NCBI GenBank assembly: GCA_946481735.1
Contig: CAMLOU010000026.1
Coordinates: 1-37,847 of the forward strand
Direction: 5' to 3'
From: an uncultured Cellvibrio sp.
GTDB lineage: Bacteria > Pseudomonadota > Gammaproteobacteria > Pseudomonadales > Cellvibrionaceae
DNA length: 37,847 nt
Shown: positions 1 to 8,317 of the stretch, piece after piece
Position numbering within the stretch: the stretch's first letter is position 1
How the letters are laid out: the number at the start of each line of letters is the position of its first letter
Made by a program: the position numbers and the translations under genes
The notes under the pieces: model-generated
What the model was told of the DNA's origin: nothing
Databases searched by the model: none
The model's input: only the letters and a program-made list of their open reading frames with translations

Positions 1-1113
1 ATAGAGATCAGCGGGGTTTTGCTGCGCGGCATCCCAGGCACGCTCTGCTGCCGTCAAACAGGTGCTGGCAAAGGCGGCATCAATGTTTTGCCACAGGCGC
101 GCGCACTGTGCAGCAGTGGCAGCCACGTTCAAGGTTGCTGCGGTGCTGGGGGGGACCAGTGCGCGGTTCTGGCTGTCTTCATGGGGTGCCAGCGGTAAAC
201 CGGTCCAGCCTACGTCGTGCATCTTGTGATGCACCATGCCGGCCTTGGCCTGGCCTTGGGGAACTTGCATAGACAGCATGAATTCCATCTGCCAACGCAC
301 TTCGTCGAGGATGTCTGGCACGCCGTTGCCGCTCTCGGGAATGTTCAGTGTGCCATCGGCGAATGCACTGGCGTTGTCGCTGAGGTGCAAGGCGCGTTCG
401 TACATCGTGAGCAGTTTCCACACGGAGATCCCGCCGTTAACCACGTATTTCCCATGGTCGCCCGCGTCGTACCAGCCCTTGGTCACATCCAGGCTGTAAT
501 TACAGGTACCGGTCCAGCAGGGCACATCATAGTCGCCTTTATTGGCGCCCATGTTTAAGTGGCCTGCGGGGCGTGCCCACTGGGCATTGGGTGCATAGCT
601 GGTATTGCCGCCGCCGGTGTAGGCCGTCTCAATCGCGATGCCGCTGCGGTTGTGGTAGAAGTACTTGATCGAGTCGTAGAGCGCGCCGGTAAAGGCATCG
701 GCTGCGATCTCAAAGGGATAGCTCTCATCGTTGCCTACATAGAGCTTGTAGCCGTCGCCCTCGGTGGTTACACCACTGATGTCGATGAGATGGACATTGT
801 CGCCGGAGGCAGCATCAATACCGCGCGGTACTGTCGTACCACTGGTTACAAGGGTGCCATTAAGGCGTAACTCCCAGGGCAGGGCTGCCATGGTGTCGCT
901 GCTATAGGTAGCCACTTTGGCGCTGTTGGGCAAATAGCCCACCTGATTGACGCGCGGGTTACCTACCGCTGCCCAGGCGCTGCCTGCCACCAGGCCGGAT
1001 AGCACCACGGCGCTGATAGCGCGGGTCAGAATCCTGGGAGTGCCTGTGTTCAAGCGGGATGTTAATGAACGCTGGGAGTATGCCGGTTTCTTTGTTTGGG
1101 GAGCTTGGGTCAT
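1..1113 (-). CDS. GH9 endoglucanase, secreted (5' part; runs off left edge)
   Basis: Family GH9 inverting endo-beta-1,4-glucanases cleave amorphous cellulose outside the cell. The 371 codons present encode a long n-region and hydrophobic signal segment (about residues 30-49, ending GSAWA-A). An N-terminal Ig-like CelD_N domain follows ([12 protein letters not shown] near 56-67), then the start of the GH9 catalytic module. That module contains [12 protein letters not shown] (213-224), whose two Asp (216, 219) match the GH9 catalytic-base region, and GVPDILDE. The ATG at 1113 has GAGGA about nine bases upstream. The C-terminal half, with the general-acid Glu and any CBM, lies outside the window. 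It is downstream of and codirectional with the GH6 gene, but a terminator at 1214-1258 suggests its own promoter. It resembles Cellvibrio Cel9A, though the paralogue cannot be fixed from a fragment. Confidence 0.9.
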   Translation of the reverse strand, partial: MTQAPQTKKPAYSQRSLTSRLNTGTPRILTRAISAVVLSGLVAGSAWAAVGNPRVNQVGYLPNSAKVATYSSDTMAALPWELRLNGTLVTSGTTVPRGIDAASGDNVHLIDISGVTTEGDGYKLYVGNDESYPFEIAADAFTGALYDSIKYFYHNRSGIAIETAYTGGGNTSYAPNAQWARPAGHLNMGANKGDYDVPCWTGTCNYSLDVTKGWYDAGDHGKYVVNGGISVWKLLTMYERALHLSDNASAFADGTLNIPESGNGVPDILDEVRWQMEFMLSMQVPQGQAKAGMVHHKMHDVGWTGLPLAPHEDSQNRALVPPSTAATLNVAATAAQCARLWQNIDAAFASTCLTAAERAWDAAQQNPADLY

Positions 1114-1212
1114 TGGAAGTGTCCTCACTTCATTTTTTTTATGTGGATTGGAGGGAGCGGGAGTAGCGGGTGCTCCATCGCAGGAAAATACTTGGGCAAT
1201 GCAATCAGGTGT

Positions 1213-1258
1213 GAAAAAAACAACCGGCCGCACCACGGGGTAATGGATAAGGCCGGTT
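1213..1258 (-). terminator. Rho-independent terminator after the GH6 gene
   Basis: An inverted repeat (AACCGGCC at 1222-1229 pairing with GGCCGGTT at 1251-1258) encloses a loop of about 21 nt. On the minus strand it is followed almost at once by a run of seven T. It lies about 145 bases beyond the GH6 stop codon and upstream of the GH9 start, so it should separate the two transcripts. The long loop makes it weaker than a classical terminator. Confidence 0.6.
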
Positions 1259-1402
1259 AAACACACTGCATCGACTTACAACTCGTTTAAAACCAGATCA
1301 TCGCGGCTTTGGTGTTTGCATCTGCTGTGCATGAGCCAAAGCCTGGTTTTGTTCTTGGGTTAAGCCATCCCTGGCCGTGGTCATCCATGCTGCCGCTGTG
1401 AA

Positions 1403-3460
1403 TTACAGCGGTGGGTATGCGTTGTTCAACAGGATCTGGAACCCTTCGGTGTGCCAGCGGCCCGCATGGGGGGCGCCGGGGATAGAACCGGTCAGAGTGC
1501 CGCTGGCGTTGGTGAAGGTCGGATCGCAGTTGCGGTCAAAACCTTTCGCCGGATCGACCGGGTCGATGATGCCGGCTTCGGCCACACCGTCTGACTCACC
1601 TGGTGGTTTCACCCACACATAAGCGTCGATGCCGGGTTCCGGCGCCACAGTAGGACGCTCACCGATACCGCCAGGCTGGTTACACCAGTTGCCGCGGTGA
1701 TAGCGACGGTCAACGCGGGATTCATCCACGAAGGTATCAACGCTGGTGCTGGTGGATTGCGCTGTCGGACGATCAGAACCACCCCAACCATTGCGCGAGG
1801 TATCGATCAACATACCGATAGTGCTTGGGAAGCCCAGTTCGATCATGCGGTTACGCCATGCCTGCACGAAGCTGATTTCGCTGAAGTAGGGGTTCCACTC
1901 GTAGAAGGCTGCCTGACGTACTTGCACGCCTGGATTACCCGGCATACCGCCCATGGACAAGGCATCGAGGAACGGCTCGCGCAGCGGTGTGTAACCAGCG
2001 GTGTTGGAAACGAAACCGGCAATGCTGTTGACACCTTTTTCAGCGCCTTTGATGGCGTCGGCGATCAGCGTGGTTGCTTCCTGAAAGTTATCCGGCCAGC
2101 CTAACCAGCCTGAGTGGCCGATATCGATGTAGGAGTAAACGTTTGGCAGTTTGCCCAGCTCGGTCAGCGTATGGCGGGTACCGTCGATGTAACCGCCGGG
2201 ACCAGCAGCTTCCTGACACTTGGGTGTAGAGATGTTAGTCACCAGATTTGGTAAGGAATCCGGCTCAATGATGGTGACAATGCGCAAGCTGTTGTATTTC
2301 GGATCGGAGAAGATATCCACAATCGGCGCAATGTACTCATTCACGTAGCGGTTGAAGCCATCTTCGGCCATCAACAATTCACCGTTGGACGCCAGGGCGT
2401 GGCAGTCGCGGTTGGGCAAGTCATAGATGACGACCTTGATCAGGTTGGCACCTTGATCGAGGGCAGCATCCAGGTGGTCGCGCAAACCGAGGGTATTCGG
2501 ATCTTCCGGATCAATAGCTCCGATACGGTCCATCCACACAGCCGTGCTGACGTTGGCGATAGCGGCACCACCGGAGGCAGTAGCGTTTTCAGCCCAGTCC
2601 TGGTTGATGTACCAGTTGGCGCCGATGAAGGGGTTATCCATACGGTTGCCCCAGTCAGCGGAACTGGTGGAAGAGGCGACGCTGGAAGACGGAGCACTCG
2701 ACGAGGGCGCGCTGGAAGAGGGCACACTCGAAGACGGCACGCTGGAAGAGGGCGCACTTGAAGATGGTGCACTCGATGAAGGCACGCTGCTTACGACAAC
2801 GCTGGAGCTACTGGAACTGACAGGGGTACTGCTGGCGGACGAACCACCGACAATGCCGTAAGGTGCCGGTTGTGAGCTACAGGTGCTCGCGGAGATACAG
2901 CTGCGATTTTGCTCCCAGCCCCAGCCGCTTTGGGTAGAGGTACACAAGGGATACAAGGTGCCGTACCAGTTACATTGCTGGCCACCGGTAGCAGGTGTGC
3001 TTGATGATGAACTCGGTGTACTGCTCGCCGGGGTGCTGCTGGCCACGCTGGACGCAGAAGAGCTGGTCACGCCACCGGAACAGACGGCGCCATTCACGGT
3101 TGGGGTCTCGGCAGAGCCGCCGTTTTTATTGACCTGGAATCCGAAAGACACCGTTTGCCCGGGGGCAATGTTGCCGTTCCAGCCCAAGGAGGTCGCGGTG
3201 TATGGATTGCTGCCGCTGAGGTTGGCATTCCAGGAACTGGTCACACGGTTGGTGTTGTATTGCCAGTTCACACTCCAGCCGCTGATCGCGCTGGAGTCGG
3301 TATTGTTGATTGAAATGGTACCGGTATAGCCGGTATTCCACTCGTTACTGATGCTGTAGGTACAGGTTGCCGCCTGGGCTGCCGAGCCAAAGGTCGCTGC
3401 CGCCATGCCGAGACTCAGCATGGTCGCCAGGCCGTAGCCCCTTCTTGTTAGCCTTATCAT
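1403..3460 (-). CDS. cel6A: GH6 cellobiohydrolase/endoglucanase, secreted, CBM2-CBM10-GH6
   Basis: This is a secreted inverting cellulase of 685 aa. Module order is: signal peptide (1-30, ending SAAQA), cellulose-binding CBM2 (about 32-127, Cys at both ends), Ser/Pro/Thr linker, CBM10 (about 160-206, [11 protein letters not shown] and [11 protein letters not shown]), a long linker with repeated [10 protein letters not shown] units (about 207-266), and the GH6 catalytic domain (about 270-685). Both GH6 signatures are present: VIYDLPNRDC (catalytic acid candidate D352) and IVTIIEPDSLP (399-401 EPD). The frame stays open upstream to 3613. The start at 3460 is chosen because GGAG lies eight bases before it and a clean signal peptide follows. 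Whether the enzyme is exo- or endo-acting depends on loops that I cannot judge. The symbol follows the Cellvibrio homologue. Confidence 0.93.
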   Translation of the reverse strand: MIRLTRRGYGLATMLSLGMAAATFGSAAQAATCTYSISNEWNTGYTGTISINNTDSSAISGWSVNWQYNTNRVTSSWNANLSGSNPYTATSLGWNGNIAPGQTVSFGFQVNKNGGSAETPTVNGAVCSGGVTSSSASSVASSTPASSTPSSSSSTPATGGQQCNWYGTLYPLCTSTQSGWGWEQNRSCISASTCSSQPAPYGIVGGSSASSTPVSSSSSSVVVSSVPSSSAPSSSAPSSSVPSSSVPSSSAPSSSAPSSSVASSTSSADWGNRMDNPFIGANWYINQDWAENATASGGAAIANVSTAVWMDRIGAIDPEDPNTLGLRDHLDAALDQGANLIKVVIYDLPNRDCHALASNGELLMAEDGFNRYVNEYIAPIVDIFSDPKYNSLRIVTIIEPDSLPNLVTNISTPKCQEAAGPGGYIDGTRHTLTELGKLPNVYSYIDIGHSGWLGWPDNFQEATTLIADAIKGAEKGVNSIAGFVSNTAGYTPLREPFLDALSMGGMPGNPGVQVRQAAFYEWNPYFSEISFVQAWRNRMIELGFPSTIGMLIDTSRNGWGGSDRPTAQSTSTSVDTFVDESRVDRRYHRGNWCNQPGGIGERPTVAPEPGIDAYVWVKPPGESDGVAEAGIIDPVDPAKGFDRNCDPTFTNASGTLTGSIPGAPHAGRWHTEGFQILLNNAYPPL

Positions 3461-3701
3461 TGTTAGTTCTCCAAAAGTCCGGTTAGGAGGGAGTACATCT
3501 GGTGCCCTCGTCGTTACACACACAAACTCGCTGTCAACGGAAATAGCGAGGTGTGGTTCATGCTCTACACCTTGTAGCTTGCTCGCCCGCTTAACCGGCC
3601 GAGGAATATTCATCCGTGGCAGACTCCGTATGGTTTGTCGGTGTTGGCCGACGAAGGCAGTTCATTGCCGCCTCATTTTTGCTATCGCTTGTTTGTCAGG
3701 T

Positions 3702-3729
3702 CAGTCGTGCGCCCAAAGACGCACGACTG
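3702..3729. repeat. Perfect 10-bp hairpin
   Basis: CAGTCGTGCG (3702-3711) and CGCACGACTG (3720-3729) are perfect reverse complements around an 8-nt loop. There is no adjacent U-run on either strand, so it is not a typical terminator. It lies about 240 bases upstream of the GH6 start, within the probable leader or promoter. Its role is unknown: an mRNA structure or a protein-binding site are both possible. Confidence 0.5.
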
Positions 3730-3794
3730 TGTTGCTCTCCTTACTTGTTTTTATCGATTGTCCTGAATACTTTTCAGGCCGCCTTAAACCAAAA

Positions 3795-3807
3795 GACAGC
3801 GCTGTCA
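3795..3807. promoter_or_regulatory. LacI-type palindromic operator candidate
   Basis: GACAGCGCTGTC is a perfect 12-bp palindrome followed by A, giving most of TGACAGCGCTGTCA. The even length and CG centre are typical of LacI-family operators. It lies about 335 bp upstream of the GH6 start. A second, weaker copy sits about 90 bp away at 3890-3904. The cognate regulator is not in this window. Confidence 0.4.
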
Positions 3808-3889
3808 TTTTCTGTGCGAGCATTGCGCTTTTTTATTTGTCCCTGCACATTTTGGTTGTAATTCTTTTTACTGATTAAATGATGTAAAA

Positions 3890-3904
3890 GGTAGCGCTAT
3901 CATT
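3890..3904. promoter_or_regulatory. Second, degenerate LacI-type palindrome
   Basis: GGTAGCGCTATCATT shares the AGCGCT core and the trailing TCATTTT with the palindrome at 3795. Two related sites in one intergenic region strengthen the case for a regulatory role, but this copy is imperfect. It is between the mannanase stop and the GH6 promoter region. Confidence 0.3.
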
Positions 3905-3968
3905 TTTTCAATAATCGGTTGTGCGTATTTAATCATTTGTTGCGCAACACGGCTTCTTGTTGAGTCCT

Positions 3969-5642
3969 TTAATTACAAACAGATCCGCTTACGGTCGGTA
4001 CACTCGCTTGAGCAGAATTTTTTGTTCCTTGAAAACCGAACTCTACTGTTTGCCCCGGTTGAATTTCAGCGTTCCAGCCAACATTGCTGGCACTGTAAGG
4101 ATTACTGCCGCTGACCGTTGCGTTCCAGCTGTTTGTCACGCGTGACCCATCGGTGTAATTCCAGTTCACACTCCAACCGTTGATCGCGCTGTTACCTTTG
4201 TTGGTAATGCGAATTGCGCCAGTAAAACCGTTGCCCCATTGATTGGTGACGACGTAGGTACAACTGCTGCTACCACTGGTTGCGCTGCTCGATGAAGAAC
4301 TCGCCGGCGAACTGCTGGATGGCGACGAACTCGCAACGGATGAACTGCTGGACGAACTCGGTGCTGAAGAACTGGTTGTACCGCCACCGACAATACCGTA
4401 AGGCGCCGGTTGTGAACTGCAGGTGCTGCGTGCGACACAACTGCGATTTTGTTCCCAGCCCCAGCCACTTTGCGTTGTGCTACACAAGGGATACAAGGTG
4501 CCGTACCAGTTACACTGCTCGCCGCCGCTCAGGCTGCTGGAGCTGCTCGAAGAACTGGACGGTGTACTGCTGGCAACTGAAGAACTGGTTGAACTGGAAA
4601 CAGAACTGCTGGAATTTCCACCACCATTAAATACCGAGGCAATTTCCGCTGTTGCGCGAATACCATTGGTGCCGTTAATCAACCGATCACCCCAGGCAGA
4701 CAAACTGTTTACATTCCAGTTATTGGTGATATCCAGCGAGGCGACTTGACTGCTGTTACCAGACCAGGACCAACCGAGGTAACCGATGTTGTATTGTTCG
4801 GCTACCGCGAGAATGGAATCTTCATCCACGTTGTTGCCATAGTGATCTGCACCGAACTCACCCACGATCAACGGTAAATTATGCGTGCCTAAAAAATTTG
4901 AAACATAACCCTCGATCTTCGCGCGATCCTGATAAACCTCGTACATGTGTACGCTGAACATTGTATTGTTGCGTGAGTCAGCGGCGGCCACAGTGGAGGC
5001 ATTATCGAGCATTACTTCTTGCCAATCCTGACCCCAGTTTGCTGCATCAATCAACAACGTATGCGTCAAGCCAGCACTACGGATGCGTTGAATGGCCTGG
5101 ATGTGACCGTCGATCCAACTGCTTTCCGGCACACCGTTGCCAAAAGGTTCGTTGGCGATATTGATGATGACGTAGTCTTCCTGGCCCTGCAGGGTGCTGG
5201 CGATATCTATCCAGTAACTGGTGGCGTTGTAGAGGGTGCCCGCAGAACCTTGTTCGCCGGAACCGGTAACGTCATGCACTTCCAATACAGCAATTAATTG
5301 ATTGTTCTTAGCCCATTGAATAATGTTGGCCACTTCTGCCGCGCTGGTGCGCGTCCATTGCTGGCCATCGGACAGTACGACGCGAACTGTGTTCGCTTCA
5401 ACACTGGCGATATCCGCCAAGGCTTGTTGCGTACGATTGGTATACCAGGCATGAGCGTGATTGACGCCGCGCATAACAAACGGATTGCCGTTGCCGTCCA
5501 GCAGCTGGGTGCCGGAAACCTGGAAGCCCGCATTTGCGCCATAGGTGGCTAACAGGGCGCTGGCAAGCAGCAATGTGTTCGTTAATTTTTTCATGCCTTT
5601 AAAACGTCTGGTTCGTGTCAGGTTTTGTTGGGTGCTTTTCAT
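3969..5642 (-). CDS. GH5 (GH5_8-like) beta-mannanase, secreted, GH5-CBM10-CBM2
   Basis: This is a secreted retaining glycosidase of 557 aa, most likely an endo-beta-1,4-mannanase. It has a signal peptide with an extended n-region (1-38, ending YGANA), then a GH5 (beta/alpha)8 domain (about 39-340). [13 protein letters not shown] (55-67), AVLEVHD and the overall layout match subfamily GH5_8 mannanases as I remember them. Catalytic residues are E165 (acid/base, NIANEPFG) and E262 (nucleophile, VGEFGAD). Ser-rich linkers separate CBM10 (about 373-420) and CBM2 (about 459-557). The ATG at 5642 has GAGG seven bases upstream; the internal ATG at 5594 has poorer spacing. GH5 also contains cellulases, so the substrate is inferred from subfamily resemblance. 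Confidence 0.88.
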   Translation of the reverse strand: MKSTQQNLTRTRRFKGMKKLTNTLLLASALLATYGANAGFQVSGTQLLDGNGNPFVMRGVNHAHAWYTNRTQQALADIASVEANTVRVVLSDGQQWTRTSAAEVANIIQWAKNNQLIAVLEVHDVTGSGEQGSAGTLYNATSYWIDIASTLQGQEDYVIINIANEPFGNGVPESSWIDGHIQAIQRIRSAGLTHTLLIDAANWGQDWQEVMLDNASTVAAADSRNNTMFSVHMYEVYQDRAKIEGYVSNFLGTHNLPLIVGEFGADHYGNNVDEDSILAVAEQYNIGYLGWSWSGNSSQVASLDITNNWNVNSLSAWGDRLINGTNGIRATAEIASVFNGGGNSSSSVSSSTSSSVASSTPSSSSSSSSSLSGGEQCNWYGTLYPLCSTTQSGWGWEQNRSCVARSTCSSQPAPYGIVGGGTTSSSAPSSSSSSSVASSSPSSSSPASSSSSSATSGSSSCTYVVTNQWGNGFTGAIRITNKGNSAINGWSVNWNYTDGSRVTNSWNATVSGSNPYSASNVGWNAEIQPGQTVEFGFQGTKNSAQASVPTVSGSVCN

Positions 5643-5774
5643 AATCCAGCCTCATTATTGTTAATAATTGGAGTAAACGATTGGTACTGCTTTTTTGCAG
5701 AACTCATTGAAAGAACTGCATTTTCCGCAGACCGACTCGTTGAACTCTCGCCGGACAGCACACCTGTTATTGCG

Positions 5775-5798
5775 CAAAAAAACGCCTGAATTTTCAGG
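5775..5798 (-). terminator. Possible leader terminator/attenuator upstream of the mannanase
   Basis: Read on the minus strand, CCTGAA/TTCAGG forms a short stem followed by CG and seven T. It sits about 135 bases before the mannanase start. It could end an upstream transcript or act as an attenuator in the leader. The 5-6 bp stem is short, so this is tentative. Confidence 0.3.
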
Positions 5799-7133
5799 GT
5801 ACGTTGTGTGTGTCATGCAAGATGGCTCACCAAATCAGTCCACAGGAAATGGAACTACAGCCCTTCGGGCCGTTCTGCTGTGTTCTTTTGGTAGCGCAAT
5901 CATGCTCAAACCGGATTAATCCTCCGATTTGATAAAACTGCACAAACAAATACCCTTAAAAATGAATAATCGATGGTTGGGGCGGAAAGCCGCCATCGAT
6001 AATTGGCGTCTAAATTATTCTAATATTTTGTAGTAAATTTTTAATTACTTATAGCGATTTATTGTGAATTGCATTTCTTATTAGGTTTTTAAATATGGCG
6101 ACCGTTTATTTATTGCGATTCTTAAATATAACGGCGCGCAAACATCTCAATAACGCCTAATCCATGGCAAGGTAGTGGAAAAGCGGCGAAATGACAATCC
6201 CAAAAAAGCCAGCCTTCCGGGAAATGTGACGTACGCAGAAAAGCAGCGTGTTTGCGATAACAAAATGTGTCGTCAAAAATAGAATTGTTTATTTTGAATC
6301 CTCATAAATAAAGGGAAAACTCTCTTGCTTCCTAATTAAAACTTGTCTTTTCCTGCCTGTCTGGAGCATCGGGTGTGTTATTAAACGGTATCGGCTAGAG
6401 ACATATTTAGTAAATATTTTTCAATAGTAAAATCACGGTGACTAAAAATATAAGTCTTTTTACGTCCATTTTTTTTGTGAAGTATTTTTTAATTTGCTGC
6501 GGTTTAGGGCACAGTATGTTGCGGCGTGCATTCCTATTATGGTCGCACTTGACGCTTGTCTGGCCCCGGGTTTTCTTCGCGAGTGATGGCTGACTGTATA
6601 GTCGAACATGATTTTATTTTTATGTTGTCTTATCCAGATTTCTTTTCGTCAAGCGAAATGGATTAAAACTCAATAGAAAATAACGCTATAGTTACTTCGT
6701 TGTAATATAGCGATTAATTTATTTTTCAGCAGAGTCGAAGCGAAGAGGTTTGGAACATTTTTATTAATGATAATTGCCGTAAATACCTTATAAGTCTATA
6801 TGATGGCGTAATTTTTCAAGGTAAAAAAATTTTCTCATTTTTATAGATAAATAAAATGTGGCATCAGAAATCGAATAGGTTTTATGTCGGTTTTAGCACG
6901 CTGGATAAAAAATGGAATTTAAAAATAATTTTATTTAGCGCAAGATGTCCGACAAAATGACAGTGGATCAGGTATCTTTTTTACGGACAACCTTGTCTTG
7001 GGGTGTGGAAAAACTTCCGCATCGAGAAACCGGATCTTCTGGGGATCGATAAAAGGAAAAAGATTTTCCCTATAAAAATCTTCAGCGACACACTCGCGTA
7101 TCGATAACGATAATAGCTGTATTCATAGTGAGG

Positions 7134-7154
7134 TACCTGCTCAATAACAGCAGG
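7134..7154. repeat. Small perfect hairpin (7-bp stem)
   Basis: ACCTGCT and AGCAGGT pair around CAATAAC, and a smaller GGGTG/CACCC stem follows at about 7160-7174. Together with the terminator at 7388-7417 they could belong to a short structured transcript of about 280 nt. There is no direct evidence of transcription. Confidence 0.3.
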
Positions 7155-7370
7155 TGCCCAGGGTGCTAATCACCCATACAGAATTCCAACGATGCACAAT
7201 TAAAAATCGAAGGGGAGCAACAGATGCAGTCCCGGTCTCTCCTGAAGGGCATTAACGTCGCTGCTAATTGTTAGCGCAGTCATTTTGCGCTTGGCACCGC
7301 ATTGGCCGCCCCTACGAGCGGGAAGCTTCCCTATTGTGACGGGTATGGGCGAGTGCTGAAAACGGGTTTG

Positions 7371-7420
7371 TTCATGATGTGCACTTTCCTGCAACCACGT
7401 GTGGTTGCAGGTTTTTTACA
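7371..7420 (+). terminator. Rho-independent terminator, copy 1 of a repeated element
   Basis: CCTGCAACCAC (7388-7398) pairs with GTGGTTGCAGG (7401-7411), followed by TTTTTT. The preceding TTCATGATGTG matches the element at 8122-8175 closely. No gene upstream explains what it terminates. It lies about 65 bases before the start of the membrane-protein gene at 7484. Confidence 0.65.
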
Positions 7421-7483
7421 ACAATGATGACAGGTTGTGTTTTTTCATCGGCATTGATAACGCGATCCCGGGAGGGCATCACC

Positions 7484-8077
7484 ATGAAAACTCTCGTTAT
7501 TTACGCTCACTTGCTGGCGGCGTGTGTTTCTATCGGTACATTGTTACTACAAGATCTTGCGTTATGGCGTTCGCGTTATCGTGTACTAACGCAGGATGAG
7601 GTTGTTACCTTGCGCAATACCGCCACCATCGTGTTCATCGCACTGCTTGTACTCTGGGCGACGGGTGCTGGTCTGGTCACCATGGGTTATCTTGAGGATC
7701 CGCAGGCGTATTTTTCCAACCAGAAAATCTGGGCCAAGTTTTCAGTCGTGATTATTCTCAGCCTTAATGGCGTTTTTCTGCACTTTTACTGTTTTCCAAA
7801 AATTGTAGGTAACAAAGCGATCCTGCAATTGCCATCGCTTGATCAAAAGTGGATTGGTTGCTCTGGCGCTTTATCCACAGTGTCCTGGTTGTTCGCATGC
7901 TACCTGGGTATTGCGCGCACCTGGAATTACAGTGTCGATTACTCAAGCATTATGTTGTTGTACGCGGGCCTGGTGCTTTTTGCGTTTATTGTGGCTCATG
8001 AAGTCATGCGTATGTCGCGTACCCTACTGCTGACCAATCTGAATATGGGAGAGGGCGCTGACCGGGATACGGTTTAA
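7484..8077 (+). CDS. Small multipass inner-membrane protein, function unknown
   Basis: This is a 197-aa hydrophobic protein with about four to five membrane segments: near residues 5-24, 48-70, 84-106, 128-147 and 157-177. An N-terminal HLLAACVSIG segment and a YSVDYSSIMLLYAGLVLFAF segment frame it. The layout resembles DUF2214-like membrane proteins, but this is only a resemblance. The open frame extends to 7379, and the ATG at 7484 is chosen because GGAGG lies eight bases upstream. It is a single-gene unit with a terminator on each side, so its position next to the LPMO gene need not mean a shared function. Confidence 0.75.
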   Translation: MKTLVIYAHLLAACVSIGTLLLQDLALWRSRYRVLTQDEVVTLRNTATIVFIALLVLWATGAGLVTMGYLEDPQAYFSNQKIWAKFSVVIILSLNGVFLHFYCFPKIVGNKAILQLPSLDQKWIGCSGALSTVSWLFACYLGIARTWNYSVDYSSIMLLYAGLVLFAFIVAHEVMRMSRTLLLTNLNMGEGADRDTV

Positions 8078-8121
8078 AGATTATTGAATCATGTGGTGGA
8101 GATCAGCAATGGTCTTCAACG

Positions 8122-8175
8122 TTTCATGATGTGTGCGTTCCTGCAACCTTCGCGGGTTGCAGGCCTTTTTTACAT
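8122..8175 (+). terminator. Rho-independent terminator, copy 2 of the repeated element
   Basis: CCTGCAACC (8140-8148) pairs with GGTTGCAGG (8155-8163) around TTCGCG, followed by CCTTTTTT. The upstream TTTCATGATGTGTGC matches copy 1 at 7371. It ends transcription of the membrane-protein gene 45-90 bases after its stop. Confidence 0.75.
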
Positions 8176-8317
8176 GCTGACTTGAGCAGGGATCAGTGAC
8201 TGGCATGTGACGTTTTTCACCGGATTATCAGGAACCGCCGAAGGAACTACGACGTGTGCACAAGGAGTGGAAAGCGGCTTCAATCATCATTCATTAAAAC
8301 AGAAGAGGATAACGAAG

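Larger units (their letters stand above)
3461..3968. other. Intergenic region upstream of the GH6 gene
   Basis: No credible gene was found in these 508 bases; the short open frames look like chance. The region holds the untranslated leader and presumably the promoter of the GH6 gene (leftward), plus the 3' end of mannanase transcription. It contains a perfect 10-bp hairpin (3702-3729) and two related palindromes (3795-3807 and 3890-3904), listed separately. Confidence 0.6.
5643..7483. other. Large AT-rich region without a convincing gene
   Basis: About 1.84 kb holds no open frame with a plausible start, ribosome-binding site and protein-like composition. The part from about 5950 to 7130 is markedly AT-rich compared with both flanks. 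The end next to 5642 should hold the mannanase promoter and leader. The right part holds short hairpins (7134-7154, and the terminator at 7388-7417) and may encode an untranslated RNA. No tRNA, known riboswitch class, insertion sequence or decayed gene was recognised. Confidence 0.55.

Noticed and set aside
3461..3613. N-terminal extension of the GH6 gene to 3613
   Set aside because: The extension would place 51 charged residues before a complete signal peptide, and the internal ATG at 3460 has a good ribosome-binding site.
3579..3878. Plus-strand open frames of 81-99 aa between the mannanase and GH6 genes
   Set aside because: No ribosome-binding site or recognisable motif, and the two frames overlap each other. 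The stretch includes hairpins and palindromes and is better read as promoter and leader DNA.
6755..6775. Fur-box-like stretch (AATGATAATTGC)
   Set aside because: Only about half of the 19-bp consensus fits, in AT-rich DNA with no iron gene next to it.
5643..7483. c-di-GMP, cobalamin or other known riboswitch upstream of the mannanase or membrane-protein gene
   Set aside because: I looked for the conserved core strings of common classes and found none. Simple hairpins alone do not support a riboswitch call.
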